64,000 bases of DNA from Anoplopoma fimbria (taxonomy: Eukaryota > Chordata > Actinopteri > Perciformes > Anoplopomatidae), in contig NC_072456.1 of NCBI RefSeq assembly GCF_027596085.1, forward strand, positions 24,209,218 through 24,273,217. Direction: 5' to 3'. This document shows positions 12,990-46,076 of the stretch, piece after piece. Below the pieces are notes generated by a model. That model was given only the letters and a program-made list of their open reading frames with translations, was not told where the DNA came from and did no database searches. Positions within the stretch are counted from its first letter, which is position 1, and each line of letters opens with the position of its first letter. The position numbers and the translations under genes are program-made.

Positions 12990-13970
12990 TCATTGAGCTG
13001 CTAGCATGGCTGTAAACTCTCTTGGTCTTGGATAAAAACATACATTTTCCTGAACCCTGCAGTTACATGTCTCGATGAGCAAAGCAGTGTAACAAGAAAA
13101 TAACACCACGCTGATTATAATTTACATTCATCAAGTACGTGAGTCACGGGTAAATGAGAAAGCAGAAATCCAACATCCTTTTTTTAGAATATAATTTGTT
13201 TAACATAAGTGTATAGCGTCCAGATGTTGTGATGAAGATAAAACATGCTAATTAACTTGTCACATTGTTATTCGAATTATGTGAATGTATTGTAATTACA
13301 TTCCGCATTTGAATTCATACTGTTTAACCTGTGTTTGACCATTGTTATTATGGATGTGGAGATGTAATCTTCTAAGTTGCCTCAGACCTTTGAGTCCTCT
13401 ACCTCTCAGACAGTCTTTGGTGGCTGGATGGTGAAGCCTTTAGTTGTTCTTGACCCTCCACTGGTTGCTCACTCTCCTGCAGAGGCTCATGTAAAGCCCA
13501 GACTGTTGACACTGCTGTGTGTATGTGTTTATGTGATTGAGACTGGGAACAGAGCCAGGTAAACCTACCTGCGTGTTGACTTTACAGGCTTTCCCAGGGT
13601 GCAGGACCTGGTGGTAAACCAGCGTAACTCTGTGCCCGACCATCCAAGAAAAATTAGGTTTATTTATACAAACAAAAAAAAAAGCCTGGGAAAACATAAT
13701 AAAAACTGCCGGAGGACGTCGCAGCCAGCTCTTACCGAATGCATTAGAGTGTTTCTGGGGTTTTAGGAGAGCGAAGAGGTGGCCAGGAAAAAATGTTGGC
13801 ATTAGTACGTTTTTTGCAAACTTTGGTTGAGTTGAATGTTGATGTTTTTCCATCCGGTCAGAGCAAGTGATGTAACATATCGAGCAACTGCTATTGAAAG
13901 TAATGATGAGTATAACAAGCAAGAAAATAACAGTGAGTGGAGGGGTGGTGGATGAGTAAAATAAACAAAG
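12990..13970. other. Intergenic, no feature recognised
   Basis: Contains a 191-codon open frame on the - strand (13440-14015), with no recognisable domain and repeat-derived ends. It is not accepted as a gene. Confidence 0.4.
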
Positions 13971-13973
13971 GAC

Positions 13974-14265
13974 TTTCACCCAGGAGACTTTTGTTCGTGT
14001 CATGTGTGAAACCAAAAGTAAAACGTCAACTTAACGCTTGTTATGTAACGTAACATAAGATAGTCCGATAAGAGCGGTTGTTATTTAATAATTGTGTTGT
14101 TGCATTACGTTGTTGCGTGTTGCATGACGTTGTTGTGTTACGTTGTTACGTTGTTACATTGTTGCGTTAAGATGTTGGGTTATATTGTTGTGTTACGTTG
14201 TTGTGTTACCTTGTAGTGTTACCTTGTTTCGCCAAGTTGTTGCGCTACGTTGTTGCCTTTTTATT
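13974..14265. repeat. Left arm of a 4-kb inverted repeat, with GTTGTTGCGTTAC-type minisatellite
   Basis: 13974-14094 (TTCACCCAGGAGAC...AACGCTTGTTATGTAACG...TTGTTATTTAATA) is the reverse complement, with mismatches, of 17880-18001. Inside it (14092-14265) is a degenerate minisatellite of about 12-13 bp around GTTGTTGCGTTAC. The opposite arm carries the complementary array GTAAAGCAACAAC. Confidence 0.75.
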
Positions 14266-14274
14266 TGAACATAA

Positions 14275-16760
14275 GCCATGATCTTTTTTCTAACTTTATC
14301 CAAGGACTTTTGCTGCTTAAACCTGACATATAGTTTCACTTCACTAACCACGTAACGTGTGTTTCTGCAAATTTGTTACGAGGCTGATATGGAACCTACT
14401 ATTGGTTCAAACATCAACACTCAATGTATCCGTGGTTTTGCAGAAACATACAATAACAAATTGTTTTCTGGTAAATGTCTTTGTGTAAAGTCTTTCAAGA
14501 ATAGGTATTTATAACCTTTCCTGCGAATAATACTAATATGGAAACTCATCTCTGAATCTCCAATGCATTTCATTTGTCCTTCTGATTAACAAAATGTAGG
14601 TACTATACAGGTATCTCTGTGTTTTTCTTCCTGAGCTCTCTGGGCTTGTGGGTTTCTGAGTTGAGTATCTGCCCTTCACCACTTCCTGAACTAGCCAAGA
14701 GGGAGCTGATATTTATGGGGCATGGACTTTTTTTTTTTCTTTTTTCCAGAAGTAGAAATTCCAGTCAATAGTCTATTCAGGAACATTCTGCTCCAAGTTG
14801 ACACAATAAACTCTGCCTGCTGCCTATCAACATTTGGTGTTTATAATAACCTGAATTCAAACAAAGGTCCTTCTTTCTGTGATACTCAATGTCCGTCCAT
14901 TCTTAATTGTGCTGTGATTGAGCACTTTAACATATCTGTGAATACATCTACAGACAGTTATTAGTTTAAGTGAATAACCGACATGGTAGATATTGTGTGT
15001 AATGTAAAATGACATGCCATAACTCCCACCGGTGCGACAGTAATTTGCCACCACATTCAGTATCATTTATCACATATGGTTTGGTTTTTACATGTGATCC
15101 TCCGGGAAAAAGTAATGGTTCTGTGAAACAGATGTCATGCTATAATTTACTGTATGAAAAGATTTGTTTGTACAGAAAAGTAGGTCTTACTTTTTTTTTT
15201 TATTACCAGCGTGGTCATAGATTTCACCATTTTCTTTTGCCTCTAAATGATCGACATGTATTTAAAATTTGTATTAAGCTACTACAAGGAACTTTTATAC
15301 TTTTATTTATAACATGTAGTCTTGAGGTACAGCTCAGCGAAGGTCGGACATGATATGAACCTCAACCAGCTTTCTGTCACGTCTCTGTCCTTGTTTAAAT
15401 ATTTTATTTTCTCTCTGCGTCTTCTCATCTTCGTGGATCTGCCCTCACAGAACAACGTGTAACAGTTAGACGTATGTTTCAAGACAAAATGTTCCCTTGG
15501 ACCTTTTGAAATGTGTCAAATATGCTTCTCTACTTTAAAGGACATTGTTTTGATTACTTCTAGCCCAGGTTTATTATTTTTGTTCCTTCTCTGAGAGCTT
15601 TTCGAAGTATCAGTGGACCTGACTCTGGTTTATTTTGATAAATGTGACCCTGGAGTGAAACTGTGTTGAGGCAAAGACTTTCATGAAGGTTAGCTGTTTG
15701 TAAGATATGAGAGAAGAGTCAGTTTTGATTTTTTTCACTTCATGCTGACTTTAGAACAAGGCTATCGAGCGATGTTACTTTTCACATCTGACTTGTTGAA
15801 TTAAGGGTTTATTTCGACCAAACCAGAGTTGATGATTGTTGGAATGGTGGAAAGACTAACAAGACAGTTTTATTTTCTTTCTGTCATGTTTGAATATGTG
15901 TTACGATCATCAGTGAGGTAAAAACACTGTTGTCAGACTGAAGTCTGGTAGCTATGAGGAGAGCATATTAAGTTCACATTAATCAATAAAAAGTGTGTTT
16001 TAGGATGCCTTAGAACCCATTAGTGTTTAGATTAGCGTCTTAGCAGGCTAACATTTTCTTATTAGTAGCCTACTAAGAAGTGATGGATAGAATGACAAAC
16101 AAACATGGCCATCACTGGAGCCCCTCTGCTAGTGTTGCTAAAAACAACATATTATATGTTATTAAGTGTATTATAATGATTGTCTGTACTTTTATAACAA
16201 AATAGTCCCTCATAAGACACTTCAGATAGTTTTTTGCAAACTGTAGTGCAAAAATACAACTGTTCTATTATCAGTCAATATATATTCACATTTATTCTCA
16301 GTATGTAATATCTGCAGCCTCGTCAAAAAGATGGACTCAGTTTACCTGGGTGCTATGGTTACAGACTTAACAAACTTTGCCTGTTAATGTCTGCTTGTCG
16401 TTGCTGAATATATTATTTAATCAGCTGTAAAATACCAGACATACTGCACATGGAAGGATTTTTTTTTTTTCATCTCTGGCCCACATTATGTGCTCCTGCA
16501 TGCGAAATGAAAAGACCCCAGAGGTCGAACCTACTGTATATCCGTCTGTGCTCTGGTCTGACATGCAGGTGGGGAAGTCTACTGTATGTGACCTCGATCT
16601 CCTGTCTTTTTCCTGCTTCGTCTCTCAGGAGCTATGAGAATAAATTAACCACTAAAGGGGTTTGTGCAGCTGGTCCTCATTGCGGTTCTCTATCTCTAAT
16701 CCGCATCTCTTTTACCGTTACTGCTGGTGTTTTCATTTAAAATCTGTGTTAATGCAAGGT
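14275..16760. other. Spacer of the inverted repeat, no gene recognised
   Basis: Low-GC DNA without coding exons that I can recognise. Short open frames at 14722-14964 and 15009-15353 have no family resemblance. Confidence 0.4.
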
Positions 16761-16769
16761 GTAGCTGTT

Positions 16770-16850
16770 AATAATAATAATAATACGTTTATACAGTATA
16801 GCACCTCTCATAGAAGACGATTCGCAAAGTGCTTTAAAATAATTAAAGAT
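16770..16850. repeat. TATAGCACCTCTC-type repeat end
   Basis: (AAT)n followed by ACGTTTATACAGTATAGCAC...CGCAAAGTGCTTTA. The same design is seen at 29525-29600, 34109-34185 and 57545-57600 (TTTATATAGCACTTTTCAAA...ACAAAGTGCTTTACA). Confidence 0.6.
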
Positions 16851-17644
16851 TAATAAAAGATTGGTAAAAATAAAATAAAAAAACAAAGTAAAAACAACCA
16901 ATAAAACTGCTGTTAAAAACACACAAAATTACAAACATTGGGAAGCACATTGTCAGTACGACGTTTTTTATGAAATGAGGAAAACTGAAGTTTGATGAAG
17001 ATAGTAAATCAAACTTTTGAAATGTATATACATAGATGATTTGATAATGCTTTCCTAAGCTTATAACAGTTTTCCCCTAAAACGTTTGAAATATTTCTTT
17101 GGAAGTGAAATGGAAAGAAATCCCAGAGTGGATACTTTTTGAAACCGAGATAGGACATGAATAAGTTTTTCCTGCTGTGTCCCTGTAAGACGAGAACGGA
17201 GAGAAGTTTCCAGAGCTGTGAACCTGTGCCTGTTTCTCCAGTGCTGCTGACTGATCGGACTGATCTGACTCTACTATAACAGAGGCCAGTGGTGGAATAA
17301 CAGCTGTTTCCTTCATACAGGTATTGAAAACACAGCTGGATCCAGAGGAGAAGACTGTACAACTGATACACAGGGAATCCTTTTCCAGATTTTAACAATC
17401 ACTAAATCATGACCATTGGCCAGCTACGGGTGCTTTTAGTGCATGTTAGTGCATGTGAACTTTACTTTAAGGGATAATATCCTGTGTTTTTTCATCGACT
17501 AAAGTGTGGGAAAATAATTTCTTCAAGAAAAGTCAAGAGAATTCACCTTCTAGGAACCATGCATGTCTGCGCTATATTTTATGATAAACAATCCAATAGT
17601 CTTGGGATTTATTTAAAATGGGACCAATTAAATAAGAGAAAAAC

Positions 17645-18001
17645 AGCGTAAAGCAACAAGGTAAAGCAACAACGTAGCGCTACAACCCAACGCAACAACG
17701 TAAAGCAACAACGTAAAGCAACAACGTAAAGCATCAATGTAGCGCAACAACGTGACTAAGTTTACGTAACCCTACGCAACAACGTAAAGCAACAACGTAA
17801 AGCAACAACGTAAAGCATCAACGTAAAGCATCAATTTGCGCATCAATGTAACGCAACATCGTGACTAAGTCTACATAACTCACATAAATAAATAACAATC
17901 CCCTTTCGTGGACTATCTCACGTTACGATACATAACAAGCATTAAGTTGATGTTTACGTTTGGTTTTAAATGTGACACAAACAAGAGTCTCCTGGGTGAA
18001 A
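17645..18001. repeat. Right arm of the 4-kb inverted repeat, with GTAAAGCAACAAC minisatellite
   Basis: 17645-17880 is an array of a 13-bp unit GTAAAGCAACAAC with degenerate members. 17880-18001 is the inverted partner of 13974-14094. The outer edge reads GTCTCCTGGGTGAAAGTC, also found at about 20790-20812 and 32543-32562. Confidence 0.75.
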
Positions 18002-18009
18002 GTCACATG

Positions 18010-19275
18010 TTTGTGATTTGCAGTAAATGGGCTAAAAAGGGCAAACACACCATTATGGTCCTTTGGGAGTCTCCAAACGTAGAACCGAAAGGTCAGTCCT
18101 CCTCCTCCTCCCCGATACAGCACAAGCAAGCCTTTACATACATTTTCTCCAGCACATGGTAAACACATTTTTTGAGTTCCATATGCACACAAGCCATCAG
18201 GTGTTTATGTTTCATTAAGCCACGAGGAGTTAAGCTTAGTAAAGGCGTCTCAGTGGGGAAGTGGCTGTAATCTGAAGCTGCAGGAAATGGGACTGAGAAA
18301 AGCAATAAGATTATGCGTTAAGGCACAATGAAAGAGGCAAGTCAGACCTCAATAAGTGTCACGAAATTCAGAGGGTGGACCGTCAACGCTGCTCGCACGA
18401 GATTAGTTTGAGGTCGTTTTTAATACAGAATTACTTCAAAGTTTGAGCATATGGCTCTGAATTCAAGAGACTCAATTTGGATCCTTAGCATTTATCTTTT
18501 GGAAAAAAGCAAACCATAAATATCTTTTTTTTCATATTTCTAAATGCAAATGTTAAATCATTGCAGCCAGGCAATATGGAAAGCTGAGGAAATTTAATAA
18601 CAGGTATCTTTACAAAATCAAGCCTTCCGATCAGAAATACAGTACATTTTGGCATGAGCTCAAAACCAATAGGTCTGGATTTGTTTCCCATAGGCAGAAC
18701 ATGTGAACCTTTACTTGATTTATGTCAGAGGTTAACTGAAGCAGACAAAGTTACTGCTAGAAGAGACCCCTCTGTTGACCACAAGCGACGAGGGAGAAGC
18801 AAAGAGATGATATTTTAGGAATAACACTGTACAGTCACTGACATCAGATTGAACAGCGTGTGAATGAAGGCCTGTATTGTAGTTCAGTTGTGTCCCATTG
18901 ACCAGACCGCTGAACAGCATGCTGCTGATCCTTCTGTTATTTCAATGGAGGAAACTCAGGAAAATGTTGTTTTTGGCTGCTGACGAAGACCAGGAAACGT
19001 CTGATACACACAGATACACACACTGATATGTCTCTCTCTGAAAATTCCCACAGTGCTCTAGTAGTTTTGTTTTGTGTCTTGTGTAATTGGGTTTCTTTAA
19101 CCCTGCTTTGTTCATGTATTTTAGTATTAACATTGGAGTTGTAACACAAAGCGTATCAGATAGCAGCTTAAAAACACATAGCATTTGAAAAACCTAAACT
19201 AAACTTAGAGGTTCTCTATCTGATATTTTAAATATTGATGTAGCAGCAACTATTTTCTATGTAAAGATATAGTAG
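18010..19275. other. Intergenic, no feature recognised
   Basis: No exon or repeat end that I can name. Confidence 0.4.
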
Positions 19276-19279
19276 AGGT

Positions 19280-19430
19280 GTACGATACAAGATTGGGAGC
19301 ATTTTGATTGCCTCCCAGCTGCTCTCAACATGGTGCACGTGAGCCGGCAGCTCAAAGCTAACAGCGCTAACAGGACAAACAGTGCTAACAACTCCAACAG
19401 TGCTGACAGAGGGAGGGTGAATGAGTTCAT
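19280..19430. repeat. GCTAACAG-type interspersed repeat, third copy
   Basis: GGGAGCATTTTGATTGCCTC, CTGCTCTCAACATGG and AGCTAACAGCGCTAACAG parallel the copies at 9.9 and 12.7 kb. Confidence 0.6.
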
Positions 19431-20490
19431 TCTCTGCTCAGATAGACGTTACTCCAATGCATCGTTACATAGATAATAGTTGTTAGCTGCTAAATGAATG
19501 TCCATAATGTTAAATACAGCTCCTTTAAAAAAAAGAAAATCAAAACTAAACAAAAAATATCACTTGATTTCTAGATTTTTCTATCTACTTACATCAAAGT
19601 ATCTCATCTGCTGCACATTTCTGTTAAATTAAACAACATGGTGTGAACAATAAAACTAACCTCAGTTATATAACGGAGACTTTGAGCTGCAGTAAAAAGT
19701 GCCCCAGCTGGTTTCTCCAGCTAACTCTATCATGAATCAGATAACTACACTAAGCTGTTTACGTGACGCAAACTAGTGGACACTTTTGCAATAATGTGGG
19801 TGAAAACTGAACACATCCTTGTCCCATTGTCAACAATTAATAAGAATCGCTGTATGTGAAGTCACCAAGGCGGTATGCATTTCCTTGTTTATCTGGTTTC
19901 TTTTTTAAATTCTACAGCACAAATGAAATGTGGACAGAAACGAGTTCAAACTGGTTGCTTTGTTCGGCTGTTGGACTAAGTGGTCAGTTGGAGGCGGCTT
20001 GTTGGCGCTGCGTCTGTGCGGCTGAAGTCATGTCTGTGACTCAGTGTCTCAACGTCTCTTTCTCCCCTTCCTCCATCATTTATTCATGCATCATGTGTTC
20101 CTACAATTAGTGTGTTATATTTCAAATTATAAAGTAAAAAATTATTTTAATTGCATATGAACTGAGGCTATTTTTGTCTTGTATGGTTGATATGTTTAGG
20201 ATTTAATAGGCCTTCTCTCATAGAGTGATAAAGCTCCAAATAAATGGAAATTTCAGTTTGGTGGCAATTATTGTTTTTTATTGAGTGAAATAAAAAAACA
20301 TGCTTCCAATTAAATTCTCATTTTCCTCTTGTATATGCAAACAATGCTTGGTTCCCATGAATACAAAGGATCAAATATAAAATAAAATGTTTTTCTCATG
20401 CTAACATACTGAGCTATTTCAGCCTTGTGGTCAAACTAAATCAAACTGTGTGTCCGTCTTGTCTTTCAGATCGGAAGTCTCTCTCTGTGC

Positions 20491-40006
<19,516 letters not shown>

Positions 40007-42320
40007 GCCGGGGCAAGGTTTAAGACAGTGTTTACCAGACTGTTCATCTCTGGAAGAAAAATGGTGCAAAGACAAGAGTAGACCATGATTCAGACTTGAT
40101 CCAGGTTTAAGCTTTCTTGTTTCAGGAGAGGAACAGGATGAGAACCACCTGTGGGCTCCATTTTGGAGACACTGATTCATGGACTGACACTCTGCAAAGA
40201 CAGATTACCAGAGACTTTTGGTGTCAGTTTGAGCTCAATTGGCTCAATCAAGTATTATTAGAAAAATCGATCCTGTTTTATAATACACCAACCCTGAAAC
40301 ACACACAGACGTGATTAAAGGTTCAAAAAAGGTGTTCAAAAAAATAAATGTAGCAAGTGACATTTGCCACTTTTAAAAATGAAAATGAAAATTTCCCATT
40401 CCAATATGCATTGTTGAAGAACTTTCTTGTGTTTTCTTTTGGAAGACTGCTTGAATGTAGAGGGGTAAATGTGCAGCAGACCTGTACTGTTACATTTCTT
40501 TTTATTTCAAGTATTTCATCTCAATATTGGTGACACTTTCTATGACGCCCATGTCTATAATGCATTATAAACACATGTATACTGTGTTATAATCTGTTTA
40601 TAGCCCTGTAACGTTATAGTAATAAGCACTCATACATGTGCATGCTTTGTAACATTAATCATAACACATTATAAAGCCTTTTTTTTAATGACTTGTATGG
40701 TCAAGAATCATAATAATTGCTGGTCACCCACTGATTTGTTTTTTTTACAAGGATCATTATGTATTATATTCCCCATATTTTAATAAATTATTATCTTTTC
40801 ATAATGCATTATAATATGATTATAATTTACTTTAAGTTGTCGTTGTTTCCTTTAATTAAAGGATAAAAAAAATCAGACTCATTTATAATCACGATAATGT
40901 ATTGTTAAAAAAGTATATTGTGTTACATGGATATTATTTTAAACTATGATCCTTTAAAAAAAAAAGACAGTGAGTGGCCAGTATTTATAAAGAATTATGA
41001 TACAGACCTTATAAATAATTATTTAGTGCTGTATAATTGAGTTATGATTATTGTTATAGAGCATTGTGAATATGTATGTGCACGTATATTATAATAATAT
41101 AATACAATAAGCAGATTATATTGCATTATAAGTCTGTTTATAATGCGTTATATACATATGAAGTGTTACTGAAATATCAAGAATCTCCCTGCAGTTTTCC
41201 TTCTGGGATTTGAACATGAAGTGTATATGACTGTGTATTTTCAATAGATCAAAATCTCAAATAGCAATATTTTGTATTAATATTTATATGTTCATACGTG
41301 TTTGTTATGTTTATGTTTTGTTGATATATTTGTGGATTAATATGCTCTTTAAATTGACGAGTTTGTAGTATCATATTGGATGTGATTCACCAACTTTACC
41401 GCTCACATTTCGGTTCCAAACACCAAACAAACTGCTACCAAAGATTTTTTTGTATTGTTTTATTTCCTACTGCAAAAGTGTTATTGTCTTGCATTAATCA
41501 CAAACTGAAATATCATTCTTCCATGATTGATCAGATGTTGCAGGATGTGTTTTTTAATGTCGGTTAAACGGTATGTGTTTACAGTCAGCATCATTGGGAA
41601 GGCGTTGGTGTCGAACAAGTTAATGCATTTATGCTTAAAGTTCATCTCAGTTGGCAAAGAAAGTGTTTTTCCTTTTATAAGGAATATAGAGGAAACAGGA
41701 ATGTTCAGCCTAAATAATGTGTTTGATTGGAACAGAATGACTGCTTCAGATAAGTTGATATTAGCTGACGAAAGCTAACACAGCTAATGACTCATCTACA
41801 TTTTTCATTGTTTTTGTTTATTGGTGTGTGCTGGATTCTTTCCTCTTCCTCTCCAGCATACGTCTGTGTATAACTCTCTAATAGCTTGAACTTCATACTG
41901 CATACCACTGTTTTCCTGCCACTTCAGCTGTATTTACAGGCTCTACCCTCTTATCAGAGGCCTCATAAAAGACACTCATGTCTGCCCTTATGCATGGTAT
42001 TTTCAACGTTTATGTGGAAGTTCATACTTATCTTTCTGTGTTTCGCAATCAAGACAAAAGATAAGTACAAGTAAGTTAAATATTCATTTTGGAGTCACAT
42101 TTGGGTTGTTCATGCAGGGTGTGGTGACTCCCATCGGATAAATACGTCTTTATCAGTGTTTTAAATGAGTTTGGGGCACCCTGGCAGATTTCATGATTAA
42201 TTTTATTACATATTTGTACTCAAATGTTTGTTTTTTCCAGTGAGAATTGTTTTATATACGTTGTAAACAAATGTTGTACATTGATGGACGAAAATACAAA
42301 TAAAATTTAAACAGGGAAAT
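40007..42320 (+). other. ddr2: Probable ddr2 3' untranslated region
   Basis: AT-rich non-coding DNA after the TGA, containing many ATAAT-rich palindromic words (40560-41160). Candidate poly(A) signals occur at 40343-40348 (AATAAA) and, with the best context, at 42299-42304 (AATAAA followed by tctgtctctgtgag). The length of 2.3 kb is plausible for DDR2, but the end point is inferred. Confidence 0.5.
42299..42304 (+). terminator. Candidate distal poly(A) signal of ddr2
   Basis: AATAAA followed within 20 nt by a TCTGTCTCTGTG element, and only 65 bp before the first GC box of the hsd17b7 promoter. Confidence 0.5.
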
Positions 42321-42368
42321 CTGTCTCTGTGAGAGCTCTGGCTTCATTCAGCATATCTGTCACGGTGT

Positions 42369-42456
42369 GGGCGGGGCCTCACGCTGAGCCGACTGGTATC
42401 AGGCTCTCATTGGCTGAGAGCTGCAGAAGTGACCAATCACAACGCGGAGGCGGGGC
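42369..42456 (+). promoter_or_regulatory. hsd17b7: hsd17b7 promoter: two GC boxes and two CCAAT boxes
   Basis: GGGCGGGGC at 42369-42377, inverted CCAAT (ATTGG) at 42409-42413, direct CCAAT (GACCAATCAC) at 42431-42440, and GGCGGGGC at 42449-42456. There is no TATA box. The start codon is 118 bp downstream. Paired NF-Y and Sp1-type sites are usual in cholesterol-synthesis genes, where they act with SREBP. A TCACGGTGTGGG stretch at 42360-42371 only loosely resembles a sterol element. Confidence 0.65.
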
Positions 42457-42573
42457 TTAGAATATGACTCCACTCCATTAACCCTATGCAGAACTTGTTG
42501 CTTAGAAAGAGTACCTGTCAGTACATTTTGTGTTTTCTGTTTGCAGTTTTGTTTCCAGCTTGGACAATAAACT

Positions 42574-45500
42574 ATGAATAAGGTGGTTTTGGTGACAGGA
42601 GCAAATAGGTAATGGCTGTATTTATTGTTTTTACTATAAACCTCAAGTTTAATGGGTTCACGACACAAGAGACCTTTTCTCAAGGTATTTTCCTAAAGGT
42701 CATTTGTAGCTGTTGGTTAATTACACTGCAAGTACATTTACTCAGGTACTGGACAAATGTGAGGTACTTGTACTTTACTTGAGTATCTCTATTGTCTGCT
42801 ACTTTACACTACTCAGAGGTAAATATTGTACTTTGAACTGCATTTATATGATGCCAGTTCTTTGCAGATGCAGATTATACTAATTAATGATCTATTATTA
42901 CAGATTGTACTATCCAGCAGTATATAAAGTCATTCAGATTAGCTCCAACTTTACCAGCTGCAAAATGAAAGGGATGAACACATTATTGCAAGTGCAATAA
43001 AGAAACATAATTCAGTTATTTATATGATTCTGAAATGGACCATTCTACATAATGAGTACTTTTACTTTTGGTGCTTGAAATATACTTTTCTTCTTATACT
43101 TCTGATCTGTTACAGAGTATTTCTATACTATGGTATTAATACTTTTACTGAAGTACATGATCTGAGCACTTCTTCCACCACTGGTTAGTTATTTAAGGCG
43201 TGCATATTGAATTTCTCCAATTTGGTTTATTCATGTGCCTTTTAAAAATCCGTCTGGACCAAATTGGCAGCATCATTTTTCATACACAGAACATGTATGT
43301 GGAATTATTTTGGTCAATATTGTTAATATTGTAACTCTGTAGATGCTGTAACAACTTGTATTCCATTACATTGTTGTCTCCCTGCAGCGGCATTGGCCTG
43401 GTGCTGTGTGAGCGTCTCCTCTCACAGGACACGGAGGGTCTCCAGCTGTGTCTGGCCTGCAGGAACATGAGGCGGGCTCAGGCGGCTCGCTCGGCCCTCC
43501 TCGCCTCTCACCCCGCCGCCCAGGTGGCCCTGCTGCAGGTGGACACCAGCAGCATCGCCTCCATCATCGCTGCTGCACAGGAGGTCAAACTCAGGTGGGA
43601 GGATGGACTCGCAGCAGCAGAGTGGCAACACAGGCCATGTTCTTTTTGTGTGTTACAGAAGTGAATATATGTGTTTGTGATTCATTTTTGCAGGTATAAC
43701 CGTCTGGACTACCTCTACCTGAACGCAGGCATCATGCCAAACCCCCAGTTTGATGTAAAAGCCTTTTTCAAAGGCCTCTTCTCCAGGTACTTTCATGGTT
43801 TTGCAGCTACTCTAAATGACTGAGCTGCATCGGTGGCTTTTTTATGTCCAGTTTATATACAGTATAACTTTTATATTGCTATCTACATGCATCTATTCCT
43901 CATTCTGCCTCTTCAGACCTCAGTTTTCTATAATCTAAACTTTACACATAACTTACTTGTTTCAACATACTCCTTTTTTTGTTTACCATGTTTTATTGTA
44001 AATTTTCATATTTACTATTTTTTAATGATGTATTATACTATTGTGTTTATTGTTATGCACCATTCACCAGGACAAATTCCTTGAATGTGTAACCTACTTA
44101 TTATATAGTACATACAGTTTCTGATTCTGAGTCTGCTTACATCTTTACAACAGTCGTATCATCTCCATGTTTGCCACCGGCGAGGGGATTCTCACGCAGA
44201 GGGACTGCGTCACCCCCGATGGCCTGCAAGAAGTTTTTGCGACCAACCTCTTCGGTCACTTCCTACTTGTGAGTAACTGCTATTTTGGCCACTGAATGAT
44301 CTAGTAGTGCACACACATATAATCTAATACAAAACCATGTTTCCTTCAGATTTCCAGCAGAGACAGTAATTGTACTCAGCTGTTTACCCTTGATGGAATA
44401 AATATAGGCGATACTGGATCCATCTGTCATTGAGCAACGATGCTCATTAAATATTAACGGTTCTGTTCAAGTTATAAGGTCACTGCAGACAGTATTCTGC
44501 CTACTGTGCGTCTGCAGATGAATCCTGGCTTGTATTAAGTTGCCATCACAGAGGAACCTTCTCAAAACACTTCTGCTTTTTAGACAGCTGAAATGACACA
44601 TAATATTTTTGGTAATGTCCTTTTGAAACGGTCAATAAAGTTTAGCAGGAATTTAACGTTGCTGATTAGTTTAAGGAATCTAAAAGGAATGCTCGAAATC
44701 TACAGTATATCTTAACCAGTTAGTTTAAAAAATAAATATATATATGCATATATATTTAACCTTTATTTATACAGTTCTTATTCTTAATAGAGACCTGGTT
44801 AAGGCAGAAAAGCAATGCAGGACGTTCATACACACAGAAAATAGAACACAAACATGCAAAAATGGCAAAGTGAGAGTTTAAACTTATGAAGAAAAACAAG
44901 TGCAGACCCAGAGAGGATATTATGAGATTTTCACAGTTAGATAGCCGTCTCAGAAAATATCGAGGTTTCACAATAATACACTAATATTATTATTATTATC
45001 ATTATTATTATCAGTTACAATGATCCTTAAAGGAATTAGAATATATTAATAATAATAATAATAAACCTGATTAAAAACATACCATTTAACCATAACATCT
45101 TATATGCATCTTAGTTTAAATGTCAGCGGCACTTTAGGGTGTTGAATTAAAAACTAAATGAAAATAATATCACCTTTAAGCCTTTGAAATAATGTCCCGT
45201 GATTACTAACAACACTGTAGGTTTGTTACAACTCTTGACCCCAACAGAAGTTCTTTCCAGAATTCTTAAAACCAGTTTGGGGAATGGTACTGGACAGCTT
45301 CATTTCCTTCTGTAGCATGTTGCCAGTTAAGGTGGGGCAGAATAGGAGAAAGGCCTTTTTTTTTACCAAATTCTGTAAGGGATGGAAAGAATGAAAGAGA
45401 ACAGGTTATGGCAGCACTGTTTATTACAGTTTTTCTATCCTCTGGCTATACTATTCCTTGAGGTTTCTAGGCAAACTGCATTGGAAACACCTGTGTAATA

Positions 45501-45792
45501 TGTCTTTGTTTTATGAAAACAAAATTATTTAAGGCTATAACTGTTTTTTTAGTATTGTCATGCTGTGTTGACCTCCTGTGTTGTTTGCCCAGATCCGGGA
45601 GCTGGAACCAGTTCTGTGTCACGAAGGCCGGACGTCCCAGGTGATCTGGACCTCCTCCAGCAACGCTCACCGCTCAGCTTTCAACCTGGAGGACATGCAG
45701 CACCGGAGGGGGACCCAACCTTACAGCTCCTCCAAATACTCCACTGACCTGCTCAGCCTGGCGCTCAACACACACTTCAACAAACAGGTCGG

Positions 45793-45831
<39 letters not shown>

Positions 45832-46019
45832 CTCACATGCTCTGTATGACCCATGTTATATTTTTTAACCTCCCATTCCTGCTCTCTAGGGTTTGTACTC
45901 CTCCGTCACTTGTCCTGGTTTTGTGATGACCAATCTGACCTACGGGATCCTGCCCTCCTTCCCAGCCGTCCTCTGGACTCTGCTTATGCCCGTCTTTTGG
46001 CTTGTGAGTTCAAATGAAT

Positions 46020-46076
<57 letters not shown>

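Noticed and set aside
13440..14015. 191-codon open frame on the minus strand
   Set aside because: No recognisable family. Its 5' end lies in the inverted-repeat arm, so it is likely a chance frame.
17645..17880. Regular 13-bp repeats as a CRISPR-like array
   Set aside because: Units are contiguous without unique spacers, in a eukaryotic genome. This is a minisatellite.
42360..42371. Sterol regulatory element in the hsd17b7 promoter
   Set aside because: TCACGGTGTGGG differs at key positions from the ATCACCCCAC type. It is mentioned only as a weak resemblance.
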